64,000 nt of DNA from Hemerocallis citrina. Its lineage: Eukaryota > Streptophyta > Magnoliopsida > Asparagales > Asphodelaceae. The translations under genes and the position numbers were made by a program. Positions 34,653-46,500 of the stretch are shown here, in pieces; the first letter of the stretch is position 1; each line of letters starts with the position of its first letter. The notes beneath the pieces are model-generated. The model was not told the DNA's origin. It was given only the letters and a program-made list of their open reading frames with translations, and ran no database searches. The DNA lies in assembly GCA_017893485.1 (NCBI GenBank), contig CM030365.1, positions 30,960,289 through 31,024,288 on the forward strand, in the 5' to 3' direction.

Positions 34653-35210
34653 TCAAGTGTCCACCTCAGCGGACGAATCCGCGAGGGGTGCTAGCGTGTG
34701 ACCACTCCCCTCAGCCGTCTCTGGCACTGTCACTATGACCGTCTGGGTGTCCGCCACAGCATCGTCTTCTCCCTCCTCGCCGCCTATCTCTTCTCCTTCC
34801 TCACCCTCTTCCTCCTCGTCAGGAAACAAGCAATACTTCGAGCGATCAAAGTCAGGGATACGCTCGCCAACGTCGTTCAAAGCTCTGGCGTATGCTTTCC
34901 GCATGTTCTTCTCCATGTATCTGATGGCTTTCTTCTCCGTCGTGGCCTCCGCCTCTCGCACGGCAACGTCCTTCTCCCGAGCTGCCTTTTCTCTCTCTGT
35001 AGCTCTTTCTCGTGCGACTTCCCCCCTCTCCAATTCGGCGCTCTCCTTCGCCTTCGCCAGTGCTGCCTACAATAGTGTGATCTGAGCGGCCTGAGATTCT
35101 GCCAAGAGAGCAGCCGCTTCAAACTCTTTCTTCGCTTTCGACCACTCGACCTGCTCCCGGTCTTGCACGGCCTTTAACTCCTTCTGCTCCGCCACTTGCC
35201 TCAGCAGGTG
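34653..35210 (-). pseudogene. Antisense ORF of Tat-1, exon 3 (after Tekay insertion)
   Basis: Continues the reading frame of 46710-46693 across the Tekay element: HLLRQVAEQKELKAVQ, then a long Ala/Glu/Arg-rich coiled coil (REKAAREKDVAVREAEATTE), the segment YMEKNMRKAYARALNDVGER, an acidic run (EEEEGEEGEE) and a stop at 34653-34655. A TAG at 35067-35069 inside the coiled coil looks like CAG to TAG. The high charge and coiled coil suggest a structural or interaction role; the function is unknown. Confidence 0.75.
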
Positions 35211-35215
35211 GCTAA
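35211..35215. repeat. Target-site duplication GCTAA, left copy (Tekay)
   Basis: GCTAA precedes the Tekay LTR (35216); the second copy is at 46693-46697. Removing one copy and the element restores an open frame in the antisense ORF. Confidence 0.92.
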
Positions 35216-38200
35216 TGTAACGCCCCGAATCCCAAATACACTGAATTCGAGATGTTCTACAGGATCTTTCCTGCTTCCTTTAGAACAATTTTACAAGGAA
35301 ATTTAAACTTTTCACTTTACATCAGAGTTTACATCAATATTACATTTACATTGCACAGCGAAAGTAAAATCTTACAACAATGAAAACAAATATACAACAA
35401 CATTGAGTAATCTTTAAGCATTTGTTCCTCTTTAATCTTTATCAAGCCATTTACCTGCATATAAGACTGTGGGTACGTCAGTTTATTCAACCGACGATCA
35501 TTATACACGGCCATCCTCTCTATGCCGGAAATAGTATAACTTATTTTCCATATTTAGCACACACAAACTTGTCACATATCAAACTAAAGGGACTACCCTA
35601 TTGATGTCGTGTTGTGATTGTGCACTTAGTCCTTAATGCAATTATTTATATTAGATGACACTAATGTGTACTTGTTCGGATTCTATACATCCCATACTAC
35701 ATAGGTCCGAGGGCAAGCCTCTTAATCGTTCTTCATCTTTGTAGGGTTCAATCCCTCGCCATGACTTAATCTACTACTGTAACTATGGTGAGTATCCTAG
35801 ATGATCTATGAGTACAAGCTCGTGTACAGAAAACCTGGAGGGGAATCCCATGCCATGTCTTGACTCATCAAGCATGCATTCTGTGGCAATTCAGTCTCCT
35901 TCATGGCACACGATCCTCTTGCAGTCACCAAACATCCCACAAGCGTGGCTAGAGTCCGATCATTCTGAGTTGTGCCCACGCCATGTCTTGACTCATCAAG
36001 CATGCATTCTGTGGCTCACACACCCGCACCGTAAACCCTAGTTCTCATACTCGTGTTTTTCTCTCACTTTCATCACATCTTCACTATGCACTAATCCTTA
36101 GTTTTTATTAGAATCATGAACAAAATCAAAGCTCTAGAGTTAGCCTCTCCACTAAACCGGACTTATTCATTCATTCAAACACGACCAACCTTGGTCTTTC
36201 ATTTCAATTTATTTCATTTCATTTCTTTCCAAATGCCGGGGGAGACTTAGCTACTCTTTTGTTTCAATTTCAGTTCACAATTACTAAAAATCTGAGCATT
36301 TCCAACTCATGAGTTCATTTCATAATCTCAACAGATTTTCTTTTCCATGTCATAGCTTTCATATTCATTTAATTCCCACAATTCAAAATAAATGATTCAC
36401 TTCATGTAAATTCATGCAAAGGCAAATAGAGTTTACCAATATCGACCATAAGATTCACAATCTTTACCACAACAAATTATAAGATTTCTGATATACCAAA
36501 AGCACTCTCGACAGTCGACTTGGAGCTCCTCCAGTCGACTTATCCAGTCAAATACAGTTCATCAATAACGTTCGGAAGAGTCGACTGCTGCACATGGCCA
36601 GTCGGCTGTTCCGCAGTTTCCCACATCTAAAAATGTCATCCACTTAACAGTCGACTGTCATTCCAATCAGTCGTCTGTACTGGGTGATTCAGCTCTACAC
36701 TATCCATGCTCAGTACAGTCGACTTCTACAAGCATTCGGTCGACTGAACAGGTTAAATTCCAAATTAAGGAACCATCTTTCCTTCCGTTCTTCAATTCAC
36801 ATATTACATTATATTCGTGCCAACATAACATGTAATTTCTTATCTGTTTACTAACATCACAACGTGGTTTCAATTAAATGTAAATTTCACATAACTAGTG
36901 TTTCTTTTCTCCCAAGAAATGCTAAGCATGCACTTTCATTTACTCTTCATTTACTTGCAGAGATGAATACTAATCTCAATTTAACACACTAGGACATCAC
37001 ATTAAAATACATCGTTTCATGGAACTCTGGACTGTACATACTTCATTTCAATAAGCCAGTCGACTGTTCACATTACCAGTCGACTGTATGTGTTATTTCT
37101 AGTTCTTTAATTATCACTAGTTCCTTTTCATCCATTCGTATTTTCTAAATTATATACCGCATGGAGGATATTGATTTAGCAATCGTAATAGCACTTCAGT
37201 TTGCATACATATACACAACTAAATCTTTAGTCTTAATGAGGATTATAATTTAGAAATCACGAGAAAACACCCGCCTCGTACCAGTCGACTTGTCCACTTG
37301 ACGGTCGACTGTACAGGCCATTTGTAGTCTTTTTACAATGTCGTTACTAATAGAACCACATACAATTGCACATCCATATATCAATCAATCAATGGGCCAT
37401 TTTCCAATTAAATGTGTACTCTTATCAATCATTTTCATGCTTCGTTCATTCAATTCAATCTAGCATGCATTCCTAATTAGAAACATGGAAAATTTACCCA
37501 CCTTATTGAAGAAAGAACACTAGTGATCTCCTAGACGAATGTCCTTGCAACGAAATGCTTCTCCTCCTAGATGCGCGCACACGAACCTCCAGGCACACAC
37601 CCAAAACCGAGCTCTACCTCTTCTTGATGCCGGCCCCCTCTCCTCCTTGGTGCTGCAAGAACAAGCCCACACACACTCAATCTTTTAACTCACAAAAATA
37701 TTACTAGATAATGCAATTTAGACTATAGGTTGTAGAGAATAGTTTGGCACAAGAAGAACTAGCCATGGGAGGGGGTATTTATACTAAAAGTCAAGGGGAA
37801 TGGAGGGCTAGGATCAATTGGTTGGTTGTAGGATGGAGGGCTAGGATGAAAGTAGGAGTGGCAATAACTACCCACATCCAAATAACTACCACACCATGAT
37901 CACCATTACAAATTTGATTTTCCCTCCAAAAAGAAGCACAACCGGCCTAGAGAAGAGTGCAATTTGCACGTGTACGTGTGGTGCACGTGCATGCCATTAG
38001 GCCCAAAAATTGTGCATTAAATTTTTGTATAAAAATAAAATAGCATTTAAATTGTATTCTACATGACAAGTTGCATAAAAAAAATAGATTAATCCATGGG
38101 CTTTAGTTTTGGGCCAAAAATAATTATTTTTAAAAAATCAAATAGATTACACTTTGGGCTTTTTAAAAGAAAAGGCTTTTTATCCATTTAAAAGAAGGCT

Positions 38201-38337
38201 TTTGTATAAAATAATTAAAAGCACAAATTAAAATATCTTTACTCATCTTGATGAAAATATTTACCAAAAATATTGTACGTGCACACTACGTGCAAAAATA
38301 AATAATTTTTCATAAATTGAAAAATCAGGGCATTACA
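35216..38337 (-). repeat. Tekay 3' LTR
   Basis: Starts TGTAACGCCCC and ends GGGCATTACA on plus. It holds two copies of a segment of about 38 bp (GCCATGTCTTGACTCATCAA core) about 126 bp apart (about 35852 and 35978). It has a dozen AGTCGACT-type palindromes between 36510 and 37315, a TATA box at 37775-37785, and an ACGTG cluster at 37966-37990 and 38275-38293 upstream of it. Confidence 0.95.
37775..37785 (-). promoter_or_regulatory. TATA box in Tekay 3' LTR
   Basis: The minus strand reads AGTATAAATAC; the same occurs in the 5' LTR at 46130-46140. G-box-like ACGTG motifs lie 180-210 bp upstream (37966-37990) and further at 38275-38293. Confidence 0.7.
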
Positions 38338-38339
38338 AC

Positions 38340-38352
38340 ATTCCCTCCTTAG
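38340..38352 (-). promoter_or_regulatory. Tekay polypurine tract
   Basis: The minus strand reads AAGGAGGGAATG immediately before the 3' LTR. It primes plus-strand DNA synthesis and defines the inner LTR edge. Confidence 0.75.
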
Positions 38353-38444
38353 AATAGTTCCGTCCCCGGAACTACAATCAAGAGTGAGAAACAAAAAAAA
38401 TACAACACTCACCACAAGAACAAAAGAAGAATACAAAGATACAA

Positions 38445-40073
38445 TCAAGCAAAAAGCTCAGGATAATCCTTCAACATCCTCTCCTCAGATTCCCAAGTAG
38501 CCTCTTCAACCAAATGGTTTCTCCAGACTACCTTGACCATCGGTATCGTCTTATTCCTCAAGACTTTCTCTCGACGATCAACAATCTCGACAGGAGACTC
38601 GATGTAATTCAGATCCAACTGCAAACCTTCCGGCACTTCAGGCAAATGATGACTCGGATCTAGAATATAACCTCTCAGCATAGACACATGGAAGACATTG
38701 TGCACCTGAGATAACTCTTCCGGTAACTCAAGCCGGTAAGCAGTTTTCCCGATCCTTTTCAATATCTTGTACGGGCCTATAAACCTCGGGGCTAACTTCC
38801 CGCCTTTGCCAAATCGAATCACACCTTTACTGGGCGATACTTTCAGAAAGACGAAGTCACCAACCTCAAACTCAAGGTCCCTTCTCCGATTGTCTGCATA
38901 GCTTTTCTGCCTGCTCTGAGCTACTACCAACCTTTTCCTGATCAGAACAATCTTCTCAGAGGTTTGCTGTACAAGCTCAGGACCAAACAATTGACGCTCC
39001 CCAACTTCAAACCAACAAACAAGTGTCCTGCACTTCCTGCCATACAAGGCTTCGTACGGCGCCATCCCGATGCTAGCCTGAAAACTGTTGTTATAGGCGA
39101 ACTCTACCAAAGGTAAATGCCTTTCCCAACTGTCCCCAAAGTCTAGTATACAACACCGAAGCATATCCTCAAGAATACGGTTGACTCTCTCGGTCTGCCC
39201 ATCGATTTGCGGATGAAAAGCAGTGCTGAAATCTATCTTGGTACCCAAAGCTGTCTGAAGAATCCTCCAGAAATGCGAAGTAAACCGCGCATCTCGATCA
39301 GACACAATAGTTGACGGAACACCATGAAGCCGGACGATCTCGCCAACATACAACTCAGCCAACTTGTCCATCAAAGCAGTGAGTTTCATCGCCAAAAAGT
39401 GAGCGGACTTGGTTAGTCGATCGACTATAACCCAAATTGCATCATTGTCTTTAGGACTATTAGGCAATCCCGTAATGAAATCCATACTGATGTTATCCCA
39501 CTTCCATTCCGGAATAGGTAACGGCTGTAATCCTCTGGGTCTCTGATTTTCGGCTTTGACTTGCTGACAAAACTCACACTTCGCCACAAATTCAGCCACA
39601 TCCCGCTTCAAACCTGACCACCAGAAATGCTGTTTGATGTCTTTGTACATCTTGGTACTCCCAGGATGTACTGACAGAAGAGCATCATGCGCCTCCTGAA
39701 GAATACTCTCTTTTAGGTCCGCCTGATTTGAAACACATAGTCTATCTCCGAACCACAATACTCCATCCCTGATTTGAAATCCGGGCAACCTGCCAGCACC
39801 AACCTGCTCCTTCATCTCCAAAATATCAGCATCAACCTCTTGACTTGCAATGATCCTTCCATTCAGAGTAGGCTGAAGCCTCAACTGAGCCAAAGATGCT
39901 CCCAATCCTTGCAAGACGACCTCAATACCTGCTCGATCCAATTCCTCAATCAGATGCTTCTGAGTCGTAATCAAACTGGCTAAACTGCTCTTGCGGCTAA
40001 GTACATCAGCAACAACATTAGCTTTCCCAGGATGATACTTGATCTCAGGTTGCATGTTCTCGAGCACTTCCAA
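38445..40073 (-). pseudogene. pol: Tekay integrase with C-terminal chromodomain
   Basis: A 542-residue open frame beginning in the RNase H tail (HPGKANVVADVLSRK). The zinc-binding region (SVHPGSTKMYKDIKQHFWW, CEFCQQVK) precedes the core: ISMDFITGLP, IVSDRDARFTSHFW and GQTERVNRILEDML supply the D-D-E triad. The GPY/F module (GPYKILKRIGKTAYRL) is followed by a chromodomain-like end (VEIVDRREKVLRNK, VVWRNHLVEEATWE). Chromodomains direct integration to marked chromatin in chromoviruses. This part looks intact, but it is only the end of a polyprotein interrupted at 40083-40085. Confidence 0.95.
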
Positions 40074-40082
40074 CCATCTCCG

Positions 40083-41339
40083 CTACCTCAGATTCAGATC
40101 CCTCTGCTGATATATATACTTCAAGCTCTTGTGGTCCGTGTACAAGTTCAATTTTTCACCGTACACGTAGTGTCTCCATTGCTTTAGGGCAAAGATAATC
40201 GTAGCCAACTCTAGATCATGAGTCGGGTAATACTTCTCATGCGGTCGTAGTTGCTTAGACCCATAAGCGATTACTCTTCCCTCTTGCATTAAGACACAAC
40301 CAAGTCCCCGATGTGAAGCATCGCTATAAACGTTGTACTCAACACCTGCTCTAGGCAAAGCCAAAATAGGTGCAGTAGTCAACTTCTCTTTCAACTCCTG
40401 AAAGCTTGCCTCATATTGCTCGGTCCACTTGAAGCTCCCATTCTTCTTGGTCAGTCCAGTAAGCGGCACGGCTATCTGAGCATAACCTTGAATGAATCTC
40501 CGGTAATATCCAGTCATTCCAAGAAAACTTCTAACTTCCTTTACTGTAGTAGGCCTTGCCCAATCTCTCACTGCCTCTATCTTCTGAGGGTCAGTTGCCA
40601 CTCCCTCCTTTGAAAGGATGTGACCTAGGAATGCCACTTCAGATTTCCAGAAATCGCACTTGGATAACTTGGCATACAACTTCTGTTCTTCCAGCTTCTT
40701 CAAAACTGCTACCAGATGCTCGGTGTGCTCCTCCTCTGACTTGGAGTACACGAGAATATCGTCGATAAACACCACGACGAAAGAATCAATGAACGGCCTC
40801 AGAACTCTGTTCATCAAATCCATGAAGATTGCGGGTGCATTCGTCACTCCGAATGGCATAACTAAGAATTCGTAATGCCCATGTCGAGTTCTAAATGCAG
40901 TTTTGTGCACATCTTCAGCTTTCACTCGAACTTGGTGATATCCTGATCGAAGATCTATTTTGGACAATACAGTTGCTCCTTGTAGACGATCGAACAAATC
41001 ATCAATTCGAGGAATAGGATACTTATTCTGAACAGTGACCTTATTCAGCTCCCGGTAATCGATACACATTCTCATCGATCCATCCTTCTTCTTTACCAAA
41101 AGCACTGGTGCTCCCCAAGGTGACGCACTAGGTTGAATAAAGTCTTTCTCCAACAGTTCCTCAATCTGCCGTTTTACCTCATCCTGTTCCACTGGAGCCA
41201 TCCTATACGGTGCCTTAGAAATGGGTACACTTTTCGGTTGAACAGTGATGCTGAACTCTACATCATGATGCGGGGGTAACCCAGGAAAATCATCCAAGAA
41301 CACAGTCGGATAGTCCCGAACCACAGGAATCCCTTGCAC
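40083..41339 (-). pseudogene. pol: Tekay reverse transcriptase and RNase H
   Basis: RT motifs are complete: [49 protein letters not shown] (Asp), FIDDILVYS (Asp pair), [11 protein letters not shown]. RNase H has [11 protein letters not shown] (Asp), HDLELA (Glu) and [10 protein letters not shown] (Asp). A TAG at 40083-40085 interrupts RNase H where the family has Gln (CAG to TAG), and a TAA at 41340-41342 separates it from protease. The two stops are the only visible breaks in this 1.3 kb. Confidence 0.95.
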
Positions 41340-41777
41340 TTACACAGGAGTCTCTTCCTTGCGGATAGTTGCCACCAGCCTAGAATATTTCTGCTTCCCT
41401 TGGAAAGTGACTTCAGGTCCACCTGGAGCCTTCACTGTTACCGTCTTGGTCTTACACTCGATGCTTGCACTGTACACCGACATCCAATCAATGCCAATGA
41501 TAACATCGACCCCCAAGATAGTCAGCTCGATCAGATCAATCCCAAAGATTCGGTCTCCAATCACAATCTCGCAATCAGCATAATACCGATCAGTGGTTAA
41601 AGTCTCCCCTGATGGAGTACCTACTGCTAAGATCTTGCCTGGAAAAATCTTCGGTTCAACTCCCAACACTTTAGCAAATTTAGGAGACACAAAAGTATGA
41701 GAGGATCCAGTATCGAACAACAAAACAGCTTTCATTCCATTAAGATAAAGTTCTCTTGTTACATAATACACACTCAT
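41340..41777 (-). pseudogene. pol: Tekay aspartic protease
   Basis: The frame contains VLLFDTGSSHTFVSPKFAKV (active-site DTG). It continues with DLIELTILGVDVIIGIDWM, the conserved second half of gypsy proteases. It ends in TAA at 41340-41342 directly before RT. Upstream, gag and protease are separated by a stop (41826-41828) and a short non-coding stretch. Confidence 0.92.
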
Positions 41778-41825
41778 TACGTAACGGTTTCACTAAACAG
41801 CGGGAAAAGGAAATGACAAAAACCT

Positions 41826-42831
41826 CTAAACATCAGCCCTCATACCAGTGATGACATGATCAACCTCATCTGCATCAGCTTCCGTCAAGGCAAATACTCG
41901 CCCTGGTTGGTACGGCCTCTTCCCAGTCTGCTGCATTGGTGCATTGTGATTACCATTCCGTGGCTTGGAGTATTGAGATTGGAAATATCCCGTTTCACCA
42001 CAGTTGTAGCAAGTCACCGCAGGAGTTCTCACCGCATTATTCCTAGGTCCTCCAGCCACACTAATAGCGTTCACCCCTGTCGGTTTGAACCTTTGTGCAG
42101 ATGGTTGCCCCTTGAAACTCCCAGAATGTGCGGGCCTCTTCCTAGACTGCCAGTTGTTCCTCCGGTTCTGAACAACATGGAACTGCTCCATATCTGCTTC
42201 CGTTGCTGCTGCTCTCTTGACCAACTTGTCGAATCTTCTGATACCAAGAGGTATCATCCGGGACCTCAAGCTTGGCCTCAATCCATGCTCGAACTTACGA
42301 GCCTTCTTAGCCTCATCCATCACTAGTTCAGGCGCATATCTAGAGAGCTGAGTAAACTTAGTCTCGTACTCGCTCACTGACATGCTACCTTGCTGTAGCG
42401 ATAGAAACTCCATAGCCTTCTTCTCTTGAACATCGGAGGGGAAATAGTGACTGCGGAACTCTTCCAGAAATTCCTCCCAGCCAAGCACTATACCTCCCAT
42501 GGTCCTCTTCATCGACTGCCACCAAACAGCCGCGTCCTTCTCATGATGCAGAGTCACCAACTTGACCTTACTGCCCTCAGGGGTCTCCAGCACTTCAAAG
42601 ATTGTCTCCGCTTGACGAATCCAGTTGTCAGCCGCATTAGGGTCTGACTTCCCCTCGAATACAGGTGGTTTTCATTCGTTTGAACAATTCCACTAGTTTA
42701 ATTGCCTCGGGCACCGGATTCGCAGGTCCCCTTCCTTGGTTCATAGCCACGGTGTTGAACGTCTGATAGACCCTCGCAAGTTCCATTTCCAGATCCAACC
42801 CTTCACCATTTCTAGCTCCTCTTCTCCACAT
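41826..42831 (-). pseudogene. gag: Tekay gag with damaged zinc knuckle
   Basis: I place the start at ATG 42831 (MWRRGARNGEGLDLEMELAR), just after a splice-acceptor-like TTTTGCATCAG. A one-base insertion in an A run near 42668 breaks the frame. The rest (42593 to 41826) is the gag family domain (VKLVTLHHEKDAAVWWQSMK, then FPSDVQEKKAMEFLSLQQG). The CCHC knuckle reads CYNCGETGYFQSQY: the His and last Cys are both Tyr, so it should not bind zinc. Both changes are C-to-T-type transitions (CAC to TAC, TGT to TAT). Confidence 0.92.
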
Positions 42832-42977
42832 ATTCTGATGCAAAAGATCCATTAAATTCGAAGTATAAGACAAGAATTTTAAATGAACTTGCATTTCATT
42901 GAATTCCAAACTCTATACATTCGAATTGAAAAACATTTCTTGACATCAGAATGAAAGATAGTAGAAGCTACAACAGT

Positions 42978-43403
42978 CTAACTCCTACGGTTCCTCTTCG
43001 CTTCTCGAAGTTCTCCCCGTAGTTCATCAACTTCATCCTTCAGCACCTCTGTCAGATTCTTTCTCTTCTCAAGTTCCCATATCCGATGACTGAGAACAGA
43101 ATAGTCGTCCTTTCGTTTTGCCAGCTGAGCCTCTAATAATCCGACTCTCTCTTGCAGTGTTTCTACCTGCCTTTGAAGAGAAGTCACAAGACTATTTGGA
43201 ACTGGTTCTTCTTCTTCGTCAACGAAGAGTCATCAGATGAATCCGGAGGTGGGGTAATCTCTCGGGATTCAGGTCATTCTTCTCCTGTCAGAATCTGCTT
43301 GCCCTGGATAGTACTCGTCCTCGGAATCTGCCTGTCCAGGATGGTACTCTTCCTCAATGATATGCCAGTCGTCGTCTCCAGCAGGGTCGAAGTGGTCATC
43401 CAT
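42978..43403 (-). pseudogene. Tekay leader ORF: acidic region plus coiled coil
   Basis: Between PBS and gag the minus strand has ATG at 43403 (MDDHFDPAGDDDWHIIEEEY). An internal repeat (YHPGQADSEDE, YYPGQADSD) follows, then after a frameshift near 43255 a strong coiled coil (SLQRQVETLQERVGLLEAQL, then WELEKRKNLTEV and KDEVDELRGELREA), ending at 42978. The codon pattern and heptads indicate a once-functional protein separate from gag. I do not recognise a family. It could be an N-terminal gag extension joined by splicing, since an acceptor-like CAG sits just before the gag ATG. Confidence 0.6.
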
Positions 43404-43552
43404 CTTAGAATAGAGAGGAAGAAGCATAAGTCATAGAGCAACACAAATGTAAGTCACTTACATTTAAATCTCTAGACTCAAACACACACTCTAATGTCCA
43501 CTTCTAGGGCGTCGTTCCTTATAAATTTGTACAAGTGTGGAAAGCGTAGAAG

Positions 43553-43570
43553 CGTGGCTCTGATACCACT
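43553..43570 (-). promoter_or_regulatory. Tekay primer-binding site
   Basis: Beside the 5' LTR the minus strand reads GTGGTATCAGAGCCACGC, the initiator-Met type site. It confirms minus orientation and the LTR edge at 43572. Confidence 0.88.
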
Positions 43571-43571
43571 C

Positions 43572-46500
43572 TGTAACGCCCCGAATCCCAAATACACTGA
43601 ATTCGAGATGTTCTACAGGATCTTTCCGCTTCCGTTAGTACAATTTTACAAGGAAATTTAAACTTTTCACTTTACATCAGAGTTTACATCAATATTATAT
43701 TTACATTGCACAGCGGAAGTAAAATCTTACAACAATGAAAATAAATATACAACAACATTGAGTAATCTTTAAGCCTTTGTTCCTCTTTAATCTTTATCAA
43801 GCCATTTACCTGCATATAAGACTGTGGGTACGTCAGTTTATTCAACCGACGATCATTATACACGGCCATCCTCTCTATGCCGGAAATAGTATAACTTATT
43901 TTTCATATTTAGCAAACACAAACTTGTCACATATCAAACTAAAGGGACTACCCTATTGATGTCGTGTTGTGATTGTGCACTTAGTCCTTAATGCAATTAT
44001 TTATATTAGATGACACTAATGCGCACTTGTTCGGATTCTATGCATCCCATACTACATAGGTCCGAAGGCAAGCCTCTTAATCGTTCTTCATCTTTGTAGG
44101 GTTCAATCCCTCGCCATGACTTAATCTACTACTGTAACTATGGTGAGTATCCTAGATGATCTATGAGTACAAGCTCGTGTACAGAAAACCTGGAGGGGAA
44201 TCCCACGCCATGTCTTGACTCATCAAGCATGCATTCTGTGGCAATTCAGTCTCCTTCATGGCACACGATCCTCTTGCAGTCACCAAACATCCCACAAGCG
44301 TGGCTAGAGTCCGATCATTCTGAGTTGTGCCCACGCCATGTCTTCACTCATCAAGCATGCATTCTGTGGCTTACACACCCACACCGTAAACCCTAGTTCT
44401 CATACTCGTGTTTTTCTCTCACTTTCATCACATCTTCACTATGCACTAATCCTTAGTTTTTATTAGAGTCATGAACAAAATCAAAGCTCTAGAGTTAGCC
44501 TCTCCACTAAACCGGACTTATTCATTCATTCAAACACGACCAACCTTGGTCTTTCATTTCAATTCATTTCATTTCATTTCTTTCCAAATGCCGGGGGAGA
44601 CTTAGCTACTCTTTTGTTTCAATTTCAGTTCACAATTACTAAAAATCTGAGCATTTTCAACTCATGAGTTCATTTCATAATCTCAACAGATTTTCTTTTC
44701 CATGTCATAGCTTTCATATTCATTTAATTCCCACAATTCAAAATAAATGATTCACTTCATGTAAATTCATGCAAAGGCAAATAGAGTTTACCAATATCGA
44801 CCATAAGATTCACAATCTTTACCACAACAAATTATAAGATTTCTGATATACCAAAAGCACTCTGGACAGTCGACTTGGAGCTCCTCCAGTCGACTTATCC
44901 AGTCAAATACAGTTCATCAATAACGTTCGGAAGAGTCGACTGCTGCACATGGCCAGTCGGCTGTTCCGCAGTTTCCCACATCTAAAAATGTCATCCACTT
45001 AACAGTCGACTGTCATTCCAATCAGTCGTCTGTACTGGGTGATTCAGCTATACACTATCCATGCTCAGTACAGTCGACTTCTACAAGCATTCGGTCAACT
45101 GAACAGGTTAAATTCCAAATTAAGGAACCATCTTTCCTTCCGTTCTTCAATTCACATATTACATTATATTCGTGCCAACATAACATGTAATTTCTTATCT
45201 GTTTACTAACATCACAACGTGGTTTCAATTAAATGTAAATTTCACATAACTAGTGTTTCTTTTCTCCCAAGAAATGCTAAGCATGCACTTTCATTTACTC
45301 TTCATTTACTTGCAGAGATGAATACTAATCTCAATTTAACGCACTAGGACATCACATTAAAATACATCGTTTCATGGAACTCTGGACTGTACATACTTCA
45401 TTTCAATAAGCCAGTCGACTGTTCTCATTAGCAGTCGACTGTATGTGTTATTTCCAGTTCTTTAATTATCACTAGTTCCTTTTCATCCATTCGTATTTTC
45501 TAAATTATATACCGCATGGAGGATATTGATTTAGCAATCGTTCTAGCACTTCAGTTTGCATACACATACACAACTAAATCTTTAGTCTTAATGAGGATTA
45601 TAATTTAGAAATCACGAGAAAACACCCGCCTCGTACCAGTCGACTTGTCCACTTGACGGTCGACTGTACAGGCCATTTGCAGTCTTTTTACAATGTCGTT
45701 ACTAATAGAACCACATACAATTGCACATCCATATATCAATCAATCAATGGGCCATTTTCCAATTAAATGTGTACTCTTATCAATCATTTTCATGCTTCGT
45801 TCATTCAATTCAATCTAGCATGCATTCCTAATTAGAAACATGGAAAATTTACCCACCTTATTGAAGAAAGTACACTAGTGATTTCCTAGACGAATGTCCT
45901 TGCAACGAAATGCTTCTCCTCCTAGATGCGCGCACACGAACCTCCAAGCACACACCCAAAACCGAGCACTACCTCTTCTTGATGCCGGCCCCCTCTCCTC
46001 CTTGGTGTTGCAAGAACAAGCCCACACACACTCAATCTTTTGACTCACAAAAATATTACTAGATAATGCAATTTAGACTATAGGTTGTAGAGAATAGTTT
46101 GGCACAAGAAGAACTAGCCATGGGAGGGGGTATTTATACTAAAAGTCAAGGGGAATGGAGGGCTAGGATCAATTGGTTGGTTGTAGAATGGAGGGCTAGG
46201 ATGAAAGTAGGAGTTACAATAACTACCCACATCCAAATAACCACCACACCATGATCACCATTACAAATTTGATTTTCCCTCCAAAAAGAAGCACAACCGG
46301 CCTAGAGAAGAGTGCAATTTGCACGTGTACGTGTAGTGCACGTGCATGCCATTAGGCCGAAAATTTGTGCATTAAATTTTTGTATAAAAATAAAATAGCA
46401 TTTAAATTGTATTCTACATGACAAGTTGTATAAAAAAAATAGATTAATCCATGGGCTTTAGTTTTGGGCCAAAAATAATTATTTTTAAAAAATCAAATAG

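Noticed and set aside
37775..37785. Host gene promoter
   Set aside because: The TATA box is identical in both Tekay LTRs and leads into the element's own leader.
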